Shown here in pieces: positions 53,438 to 62,354 of a stretch of DNA of 64,000 nucleotides. The stretch's first letter is position 1; each line of letters opens with the position of its first letter. Origin of the DNA: CAZYFH01 sp965249175 (GTDB lineage: Bacteria; Acidobacteriota; Vicinamibacteria; Vicinamibacterales; UBA8438); the NCBI GenBank assembly GCA_965249175.1, contig OZ252227.1:6262001-6326000 (forward strand), in the 5' to 3' direction. The notes beneath the pieces are model-generated. The model worked only from the letters and a program-made list of their open reading frames with translations. It was not told where the DNA came from and ran no database searches. Position numbers and translations under genes: made by a program.

Positions 53438-53770
53438 GGTGTATCGCTCCTGGGTGCGCTGGCCAGACACTCCGTGGCCTTCGGAGACGGCTCCTTATAC
53501 AGCGGCTGCGTCAGCGTCTGCAAGCGCCGGACGCTTGTCGTGCTGGCACCGCCACGTCTCCCAGCTCGGCCACTCGGCGCCTGAGCACACGCACCCACTC
53601 ATGTACGCGCGAATTCAGGCGAAAAACGCGCAGTCGGAGCGGGTCTTCGCGAAGGCAACCACCGCGGTGAGCGAAAAGTGCTCCAACCACGCGTACGTGA
53701 GTAGAGACCGGAAATGAGTATTCACCGAGGGCTCGATAGCCAGTCCAGCGCCAAACCAGGAGAACCATCA
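53438..53770. other. Intergenic region, no supported gene
   Basis: Between the sigma remnant and the kinase-like gene. Several open frames exist but none has convincing composition. The last 20 bp hold the AGGAG ribosome site of the downstream gene. It presumably carries the promoter of the 53.8-62.3 kb cluster. Confidence 0.5.
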
Positions 53771-55141
53771 GTGACGCGACAACTCAAATCTGCGCGGCTG
53801 TCGACGACACCGGGTCGCATCGGTCTCGCGCTTGCCGGCCTGGCGCTCCTCGCGGTCGATCCCTTGGGCGGCAGCGCGCCACATGAGCGTGAACCCGACC
53901 GGCCAACGGTCATCGAGCCGAGCTCAGACGAGGAACGAGCCCGGTATCTCAGGATGGCTCAGGTGTGGACCGATCGCCGCACCGGCGAGCTCGACCTGCG
54001 AATTGGCCCCGTTGAGGGTCTTGCGTTCGATCCGTCACGGGGGATCACCTGCGACTACCACACCCCTGGTGTCGCGCTCGGTGGTGCGACACCCAAGTTT
54101 CTGTGTCAGGTCGGGAACGACGTCTTCAAGGTCAAGTACGTCCCGTCGAGACGATACGGCACGTCCCGCCCTCGCGGCAGGTCGGGAGACCGGGAGATTT
54201 ATGCAGAGCTGGCAGGGACACGGCTGTTCTGGGCCCTTGGGTTTGGGGCTGACCGCGTGTTCCTGGTGCCTCTGCGATGCCACGGATGCCCCTCGAGTCC
54301 GCACGACGGGCCCAACGACCGCGAACGACAGAGCGGCCGGTATCGCCAGTCCACGAGACCGCTGGGAACTGTGCTCATCGAGAAGCGGTTCGACGGCGCC
54401 ACGATCGAGGAAAGCTCAGATCAAGGCTGGAAGTGGACGGAGCTGTCCGCGCTCGTCGGTCAGTCGCCGCCGGCTGTCGATCGGCTGCCCTCGAGCCCGG
54501 GCACGGCCTGGATGCCAGCGCGCCGCGAGCACGTCGACGCGTTGCAGCTACTTCAAGTGTTCGTGCAGCACGGCGACTGCAAGCCGGAGCAGCAACGCCT
54601 GGTCTGCCTACGCGAGGGGGTCGTTCGACGCGAGCCGGTCAGCGACCCGACCGCCGACCTGGACGACGAGAGTCCGGACTCGGACGACGACGGTGTCGGA
54701 TACAGCTGTCGCCATCCCTACGCCATTGTCGACGACCTCGGCGCGACGTTTGGAGGCGCCGGGGCGTTTACCCGGTCGAGCGCCAAGATGAGCCTGAAGC
54801 ACTGGGCCGAGAAGACGGTCCTCGACATGGAGTACTACCGGGACACGGGCGGCCTGTGTCGAGGCGTGCTGAAAACGTCAAACGCCTGCAGTGGCGGGGT
54901 CGAGAATCCGCCCATCACGGAAGCGGGTCGCCAGTTTCTGCTCGAACGGCTCAGCCTGCTGAGTGACGCGCAGATCCACGACCTGTTCGCCGCGGCCCGT
55001 GTGGCCGAGCTGTGCGACGACCCCGCGGAGTGCGGCGTCGCGGCCTGGGTCGCCACGTTCAAGGACAAGGTTCGGCAGATTGCCGCGCACCCGTGCCGGA
55101 GTCCGGCAACCGTGCGTTCGAGTCGCGGAGTATCGGAATGA
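53771..55141 (+). CDS. Exported kinase-like protein, paralog A
   Basis: 456 residues from GTG 53771, with AGGAG 8 bp upstream; an N-terminal hydrophobic stretch (about 15-30) should export it. Kinase-like landmarks, in order: FKVKY (Lys120/Lys122), REIYAELAG (Glu142/Glu146), a hinge-like IEKRFDG, QHGDCKPEQQRLVC (267-269 HGD, a catalytic-loop-like motif) and AIVDDLGATFGG (Asp321/322, DFG-like). CxxC pairs (CHGC) suggest disulphides or metal. I know of no characterised member; it could be an atypical secreted kinase or another ATP-grasp-like transferase. It overlaps its paralog by 4 bp. Confidence 0.75.
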   Translation: MTRQLKSARLSTTPGRIGLALAGLALLAVDPLGGSAPHEREPDRPTVIEPSSDEERARYLRMAQVWTDRRTGELDLRIGPVEGLAFDPSRGITCDYHTPGVALGGATPKFLCQVGNDVFKVKYVPSRRYGTSRPRGRSGDREIYAELAGTRLFWALGFGADRVFLVPLRCHGCPSSPHDGPNDRERQSGRYRQSTRPLGTVLIEKRFDGATIEESSDQGWKWTELSALVGQSPPAVDRLPSSPGTAWMPARREHVDALQLLQVFVQHGDCKPEQQRLVCLREGVVRREPVSDPTADLDDESPDSDDDGVGYSCRHPYAIVDDLGATFGGAGAFTRSSAKMSLKHWAEKTVLDMEYYRDTGGLCRGVLKTSNACSGGVENPPITEAGRQFLLERLSLLSDAQIHDLFAAARVAELCDDPAECGVAAWVATFKDKVRQIAAHPCRSPATVRSSRGVSE

Positions 55142-55179
55142 AACCTCAACCAGGGCCACTCTTCGAAGGGAGCAACATC

Positions 55180-56433
55180 ATGCGGTCAACGATACGGGTC
55201 GCAACGCTGGTCATAAGCATGACCGTCCTGTGGCCGCCGAGCGCCCACGGCGACGAGGGCAGAGGAGCCGTAGCCGGAGACCAGGCACCGTGCGTCGCCC
55301 AGTGGACCCGGACGACCGGAGACGCCCTGTCGCTGGAGACGGCATCCCGCGAGGCCTGCATCGACCAGGCCCGCTTAGCGGACGAGCAGCCATCGCTGAG
55401 CGTCGATGCCATCCGGCGCGGTCCGGGTGGGGCGCACGCCTTCTCGCATGTCGAGCCGGTCTACTGCGAGTTCATCCCGTACAAGATGCATCTGAAGAGT
55501 CGCGGCAAGAGCCGCAAGTTCTGGTGCTATCACACCGACGCGCGCGGGCGGTATTACAGCGATCGGTACGTGCTCGTTCCCGAGGCCGCCGAGGTGTCAG
55601 CCGGCGGCTATCTGGTCGATGGTCGCGGCGCCGTCCTCAGCGATGAGCTGGGCAGGCCGCAACGGCCCGACATCCTCAAGGTCAAATACACCACGGGTGG
55701 TAACCGTGGCCGCGAGGTCTACACGGAGGTGGCCGTCAGCCGGTTCTTGTGGGCGCTCGGCTTCCCGGCGGATCACATGTTCCGTTCGCAGGTCTGGTGC
55801 CAGGGCTGCTCCAGCGATCCGTTCCGCGACATCAGGACCCGAGCCGACAACCATCTGCGGGCCGAGACCAACCTCTTCGAACACGCTTCGATCGAGCGAA
55901 AACCCTGGGTACCCCTCGATGCGGAAGAAGACAAGGGCTGGGATTGGGAGGACGTCTACGCGCGCTGGTCTCGGGATCCGCTGAAACGCGTCGAGCTCGA
56001 AGCTTACGTCCTGGCGCTGAACATGGTGCATTTCCATCACGGGATCTCCAAGCAGAACACGCTCGCGTGCGACCTCGACACCTGGGACAGCGCAACGGGC
56101 GTCTGTCGAGAACCTGTGATCTTCCTGGATGACCCAGGTTCCTCCTTTGGCGGCGGGAAGGCACGCGGGAATTACAGCAAGTATCGCGAGAACGGCGTCT
56201 TCATGGACGGAGGGACGTGTGTGCTTCGTGCCGACCTGGCCGGTTTCCGCCGGCCGTCGGAGATGGCTCGACAGTTTCTGGTTGAACGCCTGCAGCCCCT
56301 GACGCCTGACGGGGTGCGCGCGATCTTCGAAGCCGCGGGGTTCGACCGCGAGTCGACCGAGGGAAGCGTGGAGGAGTGGACGCGGGCTCTTCTCGACCGC
56401 TTCCGCGAGGTCCGAGAGGCCACATGTCCTTGA
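55180..56433 (+). CDS. Exported kinase-like protein, paralog B
   Basis: 417 residues from ATG 55180 (AAGGGAG 7 bp upstream; an ATG overlapping the previous stop at 55138 is the alternative). A signal peptide (VATLVISMTVLWPPSAHG) is followed by a Cys-rich domain and the same series as paralog A: ILKVKY (Lys167/169), REVYTEVAVSRFLWALGF, CQGC, HHGISKQNTLAC and VIFLDDPGSSFGGG. Aligned on the following LxC, the HGD Asp of paralog A falls on His287 here, and an Asn follows at 293. It may be a pseudokinase-like partner, or use a different residue. Confidence 0.72.
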   Translation: MRSTIRVATLVISMTVLWPPSAHGDEGRGAVAGDQAPCVAQWTRTTGDALSLETASREACIDQARLADEQPSLSVDAIRRGPGGAHAFSHVEPVYCEFIPYKMHLKSRGKSRKFWCYHTDARGRYYSDRYVLVPEAAEVSAGGYLVDGRGAVLSDELGRPQRPDILKVKYTTGGNRGREVYTEVAVSRFLWALGFPADHMFRSQVWCQGCSSDPFRDIRTRADNHLRAETNLFEHASIERKPWVPLDAEEDKGWDWEDVYARWSRDPLKRVELEAYVLALNMVHFHHGISKQNTLACDLDTWDSATGVCREPVIFLDDPGSSFGGGKARGNYSKYRENGVFMDGGTCVLRADLAGFRRPSEMARQFLVERLQPLTPDGVRAIFEAAGFDRESTEGSVEEWTRALLDRFREVREATCP

Positions 56434-56470
56434 GGTGGGGGCGGAGTCCACAAACGACTGGAGCGCTGCG

Positions 56471-57637
56471 ATGAAGACTGAGCAGATGGGCAGAACCGTG
56501 AGAATCGGCTTCATGGTTGGCATAGCCGTGCTGGTGGCCGGGACGTTCGCCTCGTTTGCCGTGATTCGGCCGCGCGACGACCCTATCGACCTGGAGACGG
56601 CGTCTGTGGTGGCGAGTGTGGAAACCGTGCCAGTGCGGTCAGGTGGAGACGCGGCGGATGATCCGGCGATCTGGCGGCATCCGACCGATGGCGCGAAAAG
56701 CACCATCATCGGCACGGACAAGAAGTCGGGGCTGGCCGTATACGACCTCGACGGTCGCGAGCTTCAGTATCTGCCCGACGGCAAGCTCGTCAACGTCGAC
56801 CTTCGGTACGACTTCCCACTGGACGGGCGTTCGACCGCGATCGTCACGGCGGGCAATCGCGCGCGTGACAGCATCGCTGTGTATGTCGTCGATCCAATGA
56901 GTCGGTTGTTGCGGAACGTTGCAGCGACGCGGCTGGCGGTGGGAATCGAGGTGTACGGCTCTTGCATGTATCGCAGCCGGGCGACGGACAAGTACTACGT
57001 GTTCATCACCTCCAAGAGCGGCGAGGTCGCGCAATGGCTGCTCTTCGAGCTCGTTCCCGGCAGAGTCGGCGCAGTGAAAGTCCGCAGCTTCGAGCTCGGG
57101 TCTCAAGTCGAAGGATGCGTTGCAGACGACGAGCTTGGGTTCGTGTACGTCGGTGAGGAGGCCGTGGGCATTTGGAAGTACGCGGCCGAGCCAACCGGGA
57201 GCGCCGTGCAGAGGATGGTCGACTCGACTGGAGCCGACGGATTCCTGACCGCGGACGTCGAAGGTCTCACGATCGCCTACGGTCCGGGGAGGAGCGGCTA
57301 TCTCATCGCCTCGAGTCAAGGGAGCGACGAGTTCGTGATCTATCGGCGCGAAGGCCCAAACGAGTACGTGACCACGTTCCAGATTGCGCAAGGGAACGCC
57401 ATCGACGGTGTCACCCATGCCGACGGGGTCGACGTCCTCCTGGCCGACCTCGGACCACGGTTCCCTCGTGGCGTGTTCGTGACCCAGGATCAGCGCAACG
57501 ACGGTGAGCACCAGAACTTCAAGCTCGTGCCTTGGCAGGATATTGATGCGCTGATTCAAGCCAGTCAGCGGACACAAACTCGTCTTCGTTGGCACCTCCC
57601 TGGTGCGCGCCTCCAGGATGCCTCAAACGGCTCGTGA
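56471..57637 (+). CDS. Beta-propeller phytase-like protein
   Basis: 388 residues from ATG 56471 (GGAG 7 bp upstream). A membrane-anchor or signal segment (IGFMVGIAVLVAGTFASFAVI) is followed by DDPAIWRHPTDGAKSTIIGTD, DVEGLTIAY and FVTQDQRNDG/NFKLVPW, the calcium-binding blade motifs of beta-propeller phytases. These enzymes hydrolyse myo-inositol hexakisphosphate outside the cytoplasm. It follows the kinase-like pair by 37 bp and precedes phoD by 26 bp, so one transcript is likely. Confidence 0.9.
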   Translation: MKTEQMGRTVRIGFMVGIAVLVAGTFASFAVIRPRDDPIDLETASVVASVETVPVRSGGDAADDPAIWRHPTDGAKSTIIGTDKKSGLAVYDLDGRELQYLPDGKLVNVDLRYDFPLDGRSTAIVTAGNRARDSIAVYVVDPMSRLLRNVAATRLAVGIEVYGSCMYRSRATDKYYVFITSKSGEVAQWLLFELVPGRVGAVKVRSFELGSQVEGCVADDELGFVYVGEEAVGIWKYAAEPTGSAVQRMVDSTGADGFLTADVEGLTIAYGPGRSGYLIASSQGSDEFVIYRREGPNEYVTTFQIAQGNAIDGVTHADGVDVLLADLGPRFPRGVFVTQDQRNDGEHQNFKLVPWQDIDALIQASQRTQTRLRWHLPGARLQDASNGS

Positions 57638-57663
57638 GCCGTGGGAACGAGAGGGTAACCACA

Positions 57664-59208
57664 ATGGCCACGCCTCGCTCAAAGACGCGCTCCGCCGCGA
57701 AGCGCGCGCGCGCGAACGTCGACGTCGCCGGCGGACACGGCACGCCGCCGTCGGCGCTGAACCGAAGGAAGTTCCTCACCTCTGCGCTCGTGACGGCGGT
57801 CGTTGGAGCGGCCACTTCGGTCGCCGCGCCGCACCTGTCCGTTGCCTCGATTCGTTCCCGTGGCGGGCACCGGAGATCATCCTGGAGTGACTGGCAGGCC
57901 AACGCAGGGCCGTGGCTGGGCGCCGTCACCGATTCGGGAGCGACCGTCAAGGTGCGGGTGGCCGGAGGAGCAGAGCGCGCACGCCTCGTCGTTGCACGAG
58001 ACGAGCGATTGAAGAACGGTGTCGTGACCGTGTCGCCCGCTTCCGTGTGGGTAGACCCGCAACGACGCTACGAGGACAAGATCATCGCGTTCGAGGCGAC
58101 GGGCTTGGGGCCAGCCACCGAGTACGGCTACGGCGTTGAACTGAACGGGCGGCTCGTGAACGGGCTCGTCGGCCGGTTCCGAACCACGCCGTTGAAGGGG
58201 ACGCGCACGAGCTTTCGTTTCGCGCTCTCGAGTTGTGCCCGGCAGAAGTGGATGGGTGGTTCACGGCCAGAGGCGTACCGGGCGATTGCCGCCAATCGGG
58301 ATCTGCTCTTCTTCCTACATCTCGGGGACCTCCACTACAAGGACAATCACGACGAAGAGCTTCGGAGTCGGCTCGAAGACTACGACGACGCATCGAGGCG
58401 AGACGGCCCCGACGGGTTGTTCACCTCACTGCCGGTCGTCTACGTCTGGGACGATCATGACTTCCTCGGCAACAACTCCGCTGGCGCCGACCCGAGGCGG
58501 AGTGGCGCAGCCCGGTACGCGAGGGAGGCGTACGGCATCTACGTGCCTCACTATGAAACGGTCCGCCCGGACGATGGCATCTATCAGACGTTCGAGGTCG
58601 GGCGGGTCCTGTTCCTCCTCACGGATACGCGCTCTCAACGATCGTCCCGTTCGGGTTCGCGACGCGTGGGCACCGTTCTCGGGGCCGCTCAGAAGGCGTG
58701 GCTGAAGGGCAAGCTGCTCGACGGCAAGTCGGCGGACCTCATCGTCTGGGTCAACTCGATCCCGTGGATTGGACAACCGAAAGTGGGCGACGATTCCTGG
58801 GCCGGATTTCCAGAAGAGAGACGCGAGCTGGCCGAGTTCATCGTCGCCAATGGGATCCGCAACATCTGTATGGTCAGTGGCGACGCACACATGGTCGCGA
58901 TCGATGACGGACCGCACGCTGGCTACGCGGCAGGTGGCTGCGGGGGGTTCCCGGTGTTTCATGCCGCGGCACTCGAAAGTCGCGGCTCGAAGAAGGGCGG
59001 CCCATATTCCCATGGGAGCGACGGCGGCGGACCCGGGAACGGGATCCCCGGACGGCGCCAGTTCGGTCTCTTCGAAGTCGTCTACGAATCGCCGGACACG
59101 CCGCCGCGAGTGCAATGGACAGCGATTCGCGCCCGGAAGAAGTCCGTTGAGACGACAGTATTGCTGCGACACGAGTTCGCAGCGGAGCGGACGTTCGACG
59201 GGTTCTGA
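57664..59208 (+). CDS. phoD: PhoD-like alkaline phosphatase/phosphodiesterase, Tat-exported
   Basis: 514 residues from ATG 57664 (AGAGGG upstream). NRRKFLTSALVTAVVGAA is a twin-arginine signal. Metal-binding motifs are SSCARQKW, HLGDLHYKDN, VWDDHDFLGNN, NSIPW and SGDAHM. PhoD enzymes need Ca and Fe and cut phosphomonoesters and phosphodiesters. After the phytase it would finish release of phosphate from organic sources. A 104-bp gap separates it from the following quinoprotein-like gene. Confidence 0.92.
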   Translation: MATPRSKTRSAAKRARANVDVAGGHGTPPSALNRRKFLTSALVTAVVGAATSVAAPHLSVASIRSRGGHRRSSWSDWQANAGPWLGAVTDSGATVKVRVAGGAERARLVVARDERLKNGVVTVSPASVWVDPQRRYEDKIIAFEATGLGPATEYGYGVELNGRLVNGLVGRFRTTPLKGTRTSFRFALSSCARQKWMGGSRPEAYRAIAANRDLLFFLHLGDLHYKDNHDEELRSRLEDYDDASRRDGPDGLFTSLPVVYVWDDHDFLGNNSAGADPRRSGAARYAREAYGIYVPHYETVRPDDGIYQTFEVGRVLFLLTDTRSQRSSRSGSRRVGTVLGAAQKAWLKGKLLDGKSADLIVWVNSIPWIGQPKVGDDSWAGFPEERRELAEFIVANGIRNICMVSGDAHMVAIDDGPHAGYAAGGCGGFPVFHAAALESRGSKKGGPYSHGSDGGGPGNGIPGRRQFGLFEVVYESPDTPPRVQWTAIRARKKSVETTVLLRHEFAAERTFDGF

Positions 59209-59312
59209 TCCCGGCGGCGCAGTTGCCGGACCTGCTCCCCCGCAAGGCCGGGTGCAGCGTCCCGCACAAACCTACGACTTCACGGTGAGCGCCGGGAACG
59301 GATTGTGAGACG

Positions 59313-60665
59313 ATGATGCGCGTGACGCGCCCGACGGTAGCCCTAGCGCTGGTGACCTTGTGTCTCGCCGCTTCGCCGATCCGCGCCGATGACTGGCCCG
59401 AGTGGCGCGGCCGCGGCCGCCTTGGTGTCTGGACCGAGACCGGCATCGTCGAGACGTTGCCCGAAGGCGGGCTGCCGGTCGCTTGGCGCATGCCGATCGG
59501 CGGCGGCTACGCGGGACCGGCGGTCGCCGACGGGCGCGTCTTCGTGACGGACGCGCGCCGGCTGGACCCACGCAACACCGAGGTCGTCGAGCGCCTGGTC
59601 GTCCTGGACGAACGGAGCGGCGACGTGCGGTGGACCCACGAGTGGGAGACCAACTACGCAGGGCTGCAGCTCGCGTACGCGATCGGCCCGCGGGCGACGC
59701 CGACCGTCGACGGCGATCGAGTCTATGCACTGGGCGCGATGGGCAATCTCTTCGCCCTCGACGTCGCCGACGGCCGTGTGCTCTGGCACACCGACTACGT
59801 CCTCGACTTCAACGCGTCGGTGCCATCGTGGGGCATCACCGGGGCGCCGCTCGTGGTCGGCGACCGGCTGATCTGCCTGGTCGGGGGAGAGCCGGACGCC
59901 AAAGTCATCGCGTTCGACAAGCGGACCGGTGACGTGCTGTGGCAGGCGCTCTCGTCGGATTGGGAGCCGGGCTACTCACAACCGATTCTGATCGAGGCGG
60001 GGGGAGCCTCGCAGTTGATCATCTGGCACCCGCGCGCGATCAGCGCGCTCAACCCGGAGACCGGCGAGGTCTACTGGGAGGTGCCGCACATCGTCGACAT
60101 GGGCATGGCGGTCTCGACGGCCGTCCGGAGCGGACCGTATCTGTTCGTCACCTCGCAATGGGGCGGCGCTCGGATGATGCGGTTGGCGGAGACGCATCCG
60201 GATGCGACGCTGATCTGGGAGGGCGTGGGCGAGAGCGATCCGGAATACGGTCGTGTGTTCGACACGCTCGATTCCGTCATCAGCACGCCGGTCATCCAGG
60301 GCGACTACCTCTACGGCGTCGACGGCCACGGCGTCCTCCGATGCCTCGAGCTGCGAACCGGCAAGCGCGTGTGGGAAACCGAGGCGTTGATGGGCGAACC
60401 CGCGAGCTGGGCCACCGCCTTCTTCGTGCGGCACGGCGACCGGTATTTCATCAACACCGACGGCGGGGACCTCGTCATCGCGAGCCTGTCGCCCGAGGGG
60501 TACGACGAGATCAGCCGCGCGCGCCTGATCGCGCCGACGAGCCCCTACGTGCGCCGCCGCGCGCAGGGGCCGGTGGTCAACTGGTCACATCCGGCGTATG
60601 CCAACCGCCACATCATCGCGCGCAACGACGAAGAGATCGTCCGGGTCTCGCTCGCCGCGCCGTAG
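59313..60665 (+). CDS. PQQ-like (BamB-type) beta-propeller protein
   Basis: 450 residues with a signal peptide (PTVALALVTLCLAASPIRA), then WPEWRGRGRLGVWTETGIVE, the start motif of exported PQQ_2 propellers, and blade repeats (VLDERSGDVRWTHEW; ALDVADGRVLWHTDY; AFDKRTGDVLWQAL; CLELRTGKRVWETE). Such propellers usually serve as scaffolds or quinone-binding sensors rather than dehydrogenases. It precedes the phosphoesterase by 6 bp. Confidence 0.88.
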   Translation: MMRVTRPTVALALVTLCLAASPIRADDWPEWRGRGRLGVWTETGIVETLPEGGLPVAWRMPIGGGYAGPAVADGRVFVTDARRLDPRNTEVVERLVVLDERSGDVRWTHEWETNYAGLQLAYAIGPRATPTVDGDRVYALGAMGNLFALDVADGRVLWHTDYVLDFNASVPSWGITGAPLVVGDRLICLVGGEPDAKVIAFDKRTGDVLWQALSSDWEPGYSQPILIEAGGASQLIIWHPRAISALNPETGEVYWEVPHIVDMGMAVSTAVRSGPYLFVTSQWGGARMMRLAETHPDATLIWEGVGESDPEYGRVFDTLDSVISTPVIQGDYLYGVDGHGVLRCLELRTGKRVWETEALMGEPASWATAFFVRHGDRYFINTDGGDLVIASLSPEGYDEISRARLIAPTSPYVRRRAQGPVVNWSHPAYANRHIIARNDEEIVRVSLAAP

Positions 60666-60671
60666 ATCCCA

Positions 60672-62330
60672 ATGCGTCCGCGTGCGTTCGTGCTGCCGGT
60701 GGTCGTGGCCGCGCTGACCGGTCAGGTGCTGGTCACCATCGGCGCCAGCGGGCTCGCGGGACGCGCCCAAGCCGTCAACGGCAGCGAACGCGTCGTCACC
60801 GTGATCGGCGACCTGCACATGGGGGTCGGTCGTGACGCATCGGGCACGTGGCATCCCACGGAAGACTTTCGGTGGGCGGATGCGTTCGTCGCGTTCCTTC
60901 GCGCGCTGGACGCCGAGGGGGGCGGCGCCGCCGACCTCATTCTGAACGGCGACACGTTCGAGCTGTGGCAATCGCTCGACGCCGACTGCGTGTACGACGA
61001 CCCGGAGCTTGGATGCAGCGAAGCCGAGGCGCTCGCGCGGATGGAGCGCGTTCTCGCCTCGCACGCGCTCGAAGTCGAGGCCCTCGCCGCGTTTGCCCGG
61101 TCCGCGACGAATCGTGTCGTCGTCGTGCCAGGCGACCACGACGCGGCGCTGCTCTTCCCGTCGGTTCTCGCCAAGGTCGAGCAGGCACTCGGCGCGCCCA
61201 CTAGTCGCGCGACCGTGGCAACCGCCGGCCATTGGGCGTCCGACGACGGTCAGATCTACGCCGAGCATGGGCATCAGATCGACGGACGTGCCAATCGCTT
61301 CGACGACTGGCCGTCGCCCTTCATCGAGCGGTCCGGGCAGCGCCATCTGGCACGGCCGTGGGGCGCTCGGACCGCCACGGCGTTCTTCGACGCGCGCGAA
61401 TCTCGCTACCCCGTGATCGACAACTTCGCCGACGAGGGTGCGGGGCTGGCGCACGGCATCGCGGCCGACGGCGCCGCTGACCTCGGTCCGTCTGCCGCCG
61501 AGCTGGTGCGCTACGTCCTCTTCAGGATGCCGTGGCAGCAGTTCCGTGTCGACCTCGACGCCGGCGACGTGCAGCCGCCAACGTGGGATCTCGCCGCCGT
61601 CAAGGCCCAGGGGCCGTCGTTCCTGGCCGAGTCGCTGCCCGACGACGATCGGTTCAAGCCGGTGGCCCGCCGCGCCCTCGATGCGGGAGTGATCTCGGCG
61701 CTCATGGACGGCATGAGCGACGAGGATCTCGACGCGCTCTGCGACTACCGGGCGGCCGTGCGGCGCGCGCGGCGCCGTTTCGAGCGCTACGTGACCCAGA
61801 TCGACCCGCGCGGACCGCCGGTCGCGGCGTGTCCGCGCACGCCGGACACACGCGGCGGGTTGTTCGACTACTTCTGGCGAACACGCGATCGCACGTACTC
61901 ACGGCGGCTGGAGACGGCGCAGGCGTCGCTGCCGGCGGGCGGCCGCCCGATCGCCATCTTCGTCCACGGGCACACGCACCTGGTCGACTGGCGCCAGCGG
62001 GTGCTGGAGCTGACCAGCATGGGTCGCACCGTCATCGTCGACGGGTTCTCACCGATCCCGAACGCGCTCACCCCGGTCGTGGTCAACGGCGGCGCGTGGC
62101 AGCGAACAATCACACCCGTGCAGTACGGCCGATTGCAGGAAGCCGGTGGCGCGTCCGATGCGGAGCTGCTTGCGGCGTTACGGCCGGAGCACCTCGCGCC
62201 CTGTTACAGCTTCGTCCGCATCGATCCGTATGACGGTACGCCGGGCTTCCCGAGCATCCGGTATTGGCGCCAGGACGAAGGCGGCGCCTGGGAGATGGCA
62301 GGGGCGTGCGGTCGCGAGCCGGAGCTGTAG
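60672..62330 (+). CDS. Exported calcineurin-like metallophosphoesterase
   Basis: 552 residues with an N-terminal hydrophobic stretch (about 5-33). Metal motifs: GDLH (Asp47, His49), NGDTFELW, PGDHDAAL, AEHGHQID and FVHGHTHLVDW, the full set for a two-metal phosphoesterase. It is longer than usual, with a C-terminal region after HGHTH of about 110 residues. It could act on phosphoesters released by, or used by, the phytase/PhoD group. The ATG lies 6 bp after the propeller gene stop. Confidence 0.88.
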   Translation: MRPRAFVLPVVVAALTGQVLVTIGASGLAGRAQAVNGSERVVTVIGDLHMGVGRDASGTWHPTEDFRWADAFVAFLRALDAEGGGAADLILNGDTFELWQSLDADCVYDDPELGCSEAEALARMERVLASHALEVEALAAFARSATNRVVVVPGDHDAALLFPSVLAKVEQALGAPTSRATVATAGHWASDDGQIYAEHGHQIDGRANRFDDWPSPFIERSGQRHLARPWGARTATAFFDARESRYPVIDNFADEGAGLAHGIAADGAADLGPSAAELVRYVLFRMPWQQFRVDLDAGDVQPPTWDLAAVKAQGPSFLAESLPDDDRFKPVARRALDAGVISALMDGMSDEDLDALCDYRAAVRRARRRFERYVTQIDPRGPPVAACPRTPDTRGGLFDYFWRTRDRTYSRRLETAQASLPAGGRPIAIFVHGHTHLVDWRQRVLELTSMGRTVIVDGFSPIPNALTPVVVNGGAWQRTITPVQYGRLQEAGGASDAELLAALRPEHLAPCYSFVRIDPYDGTPGFPSIRYWRQDEGGAWEMAGACGREPEL

Positions 62331-62354
62331 TCGCAGTGAACGAGGTGTCTGAGG

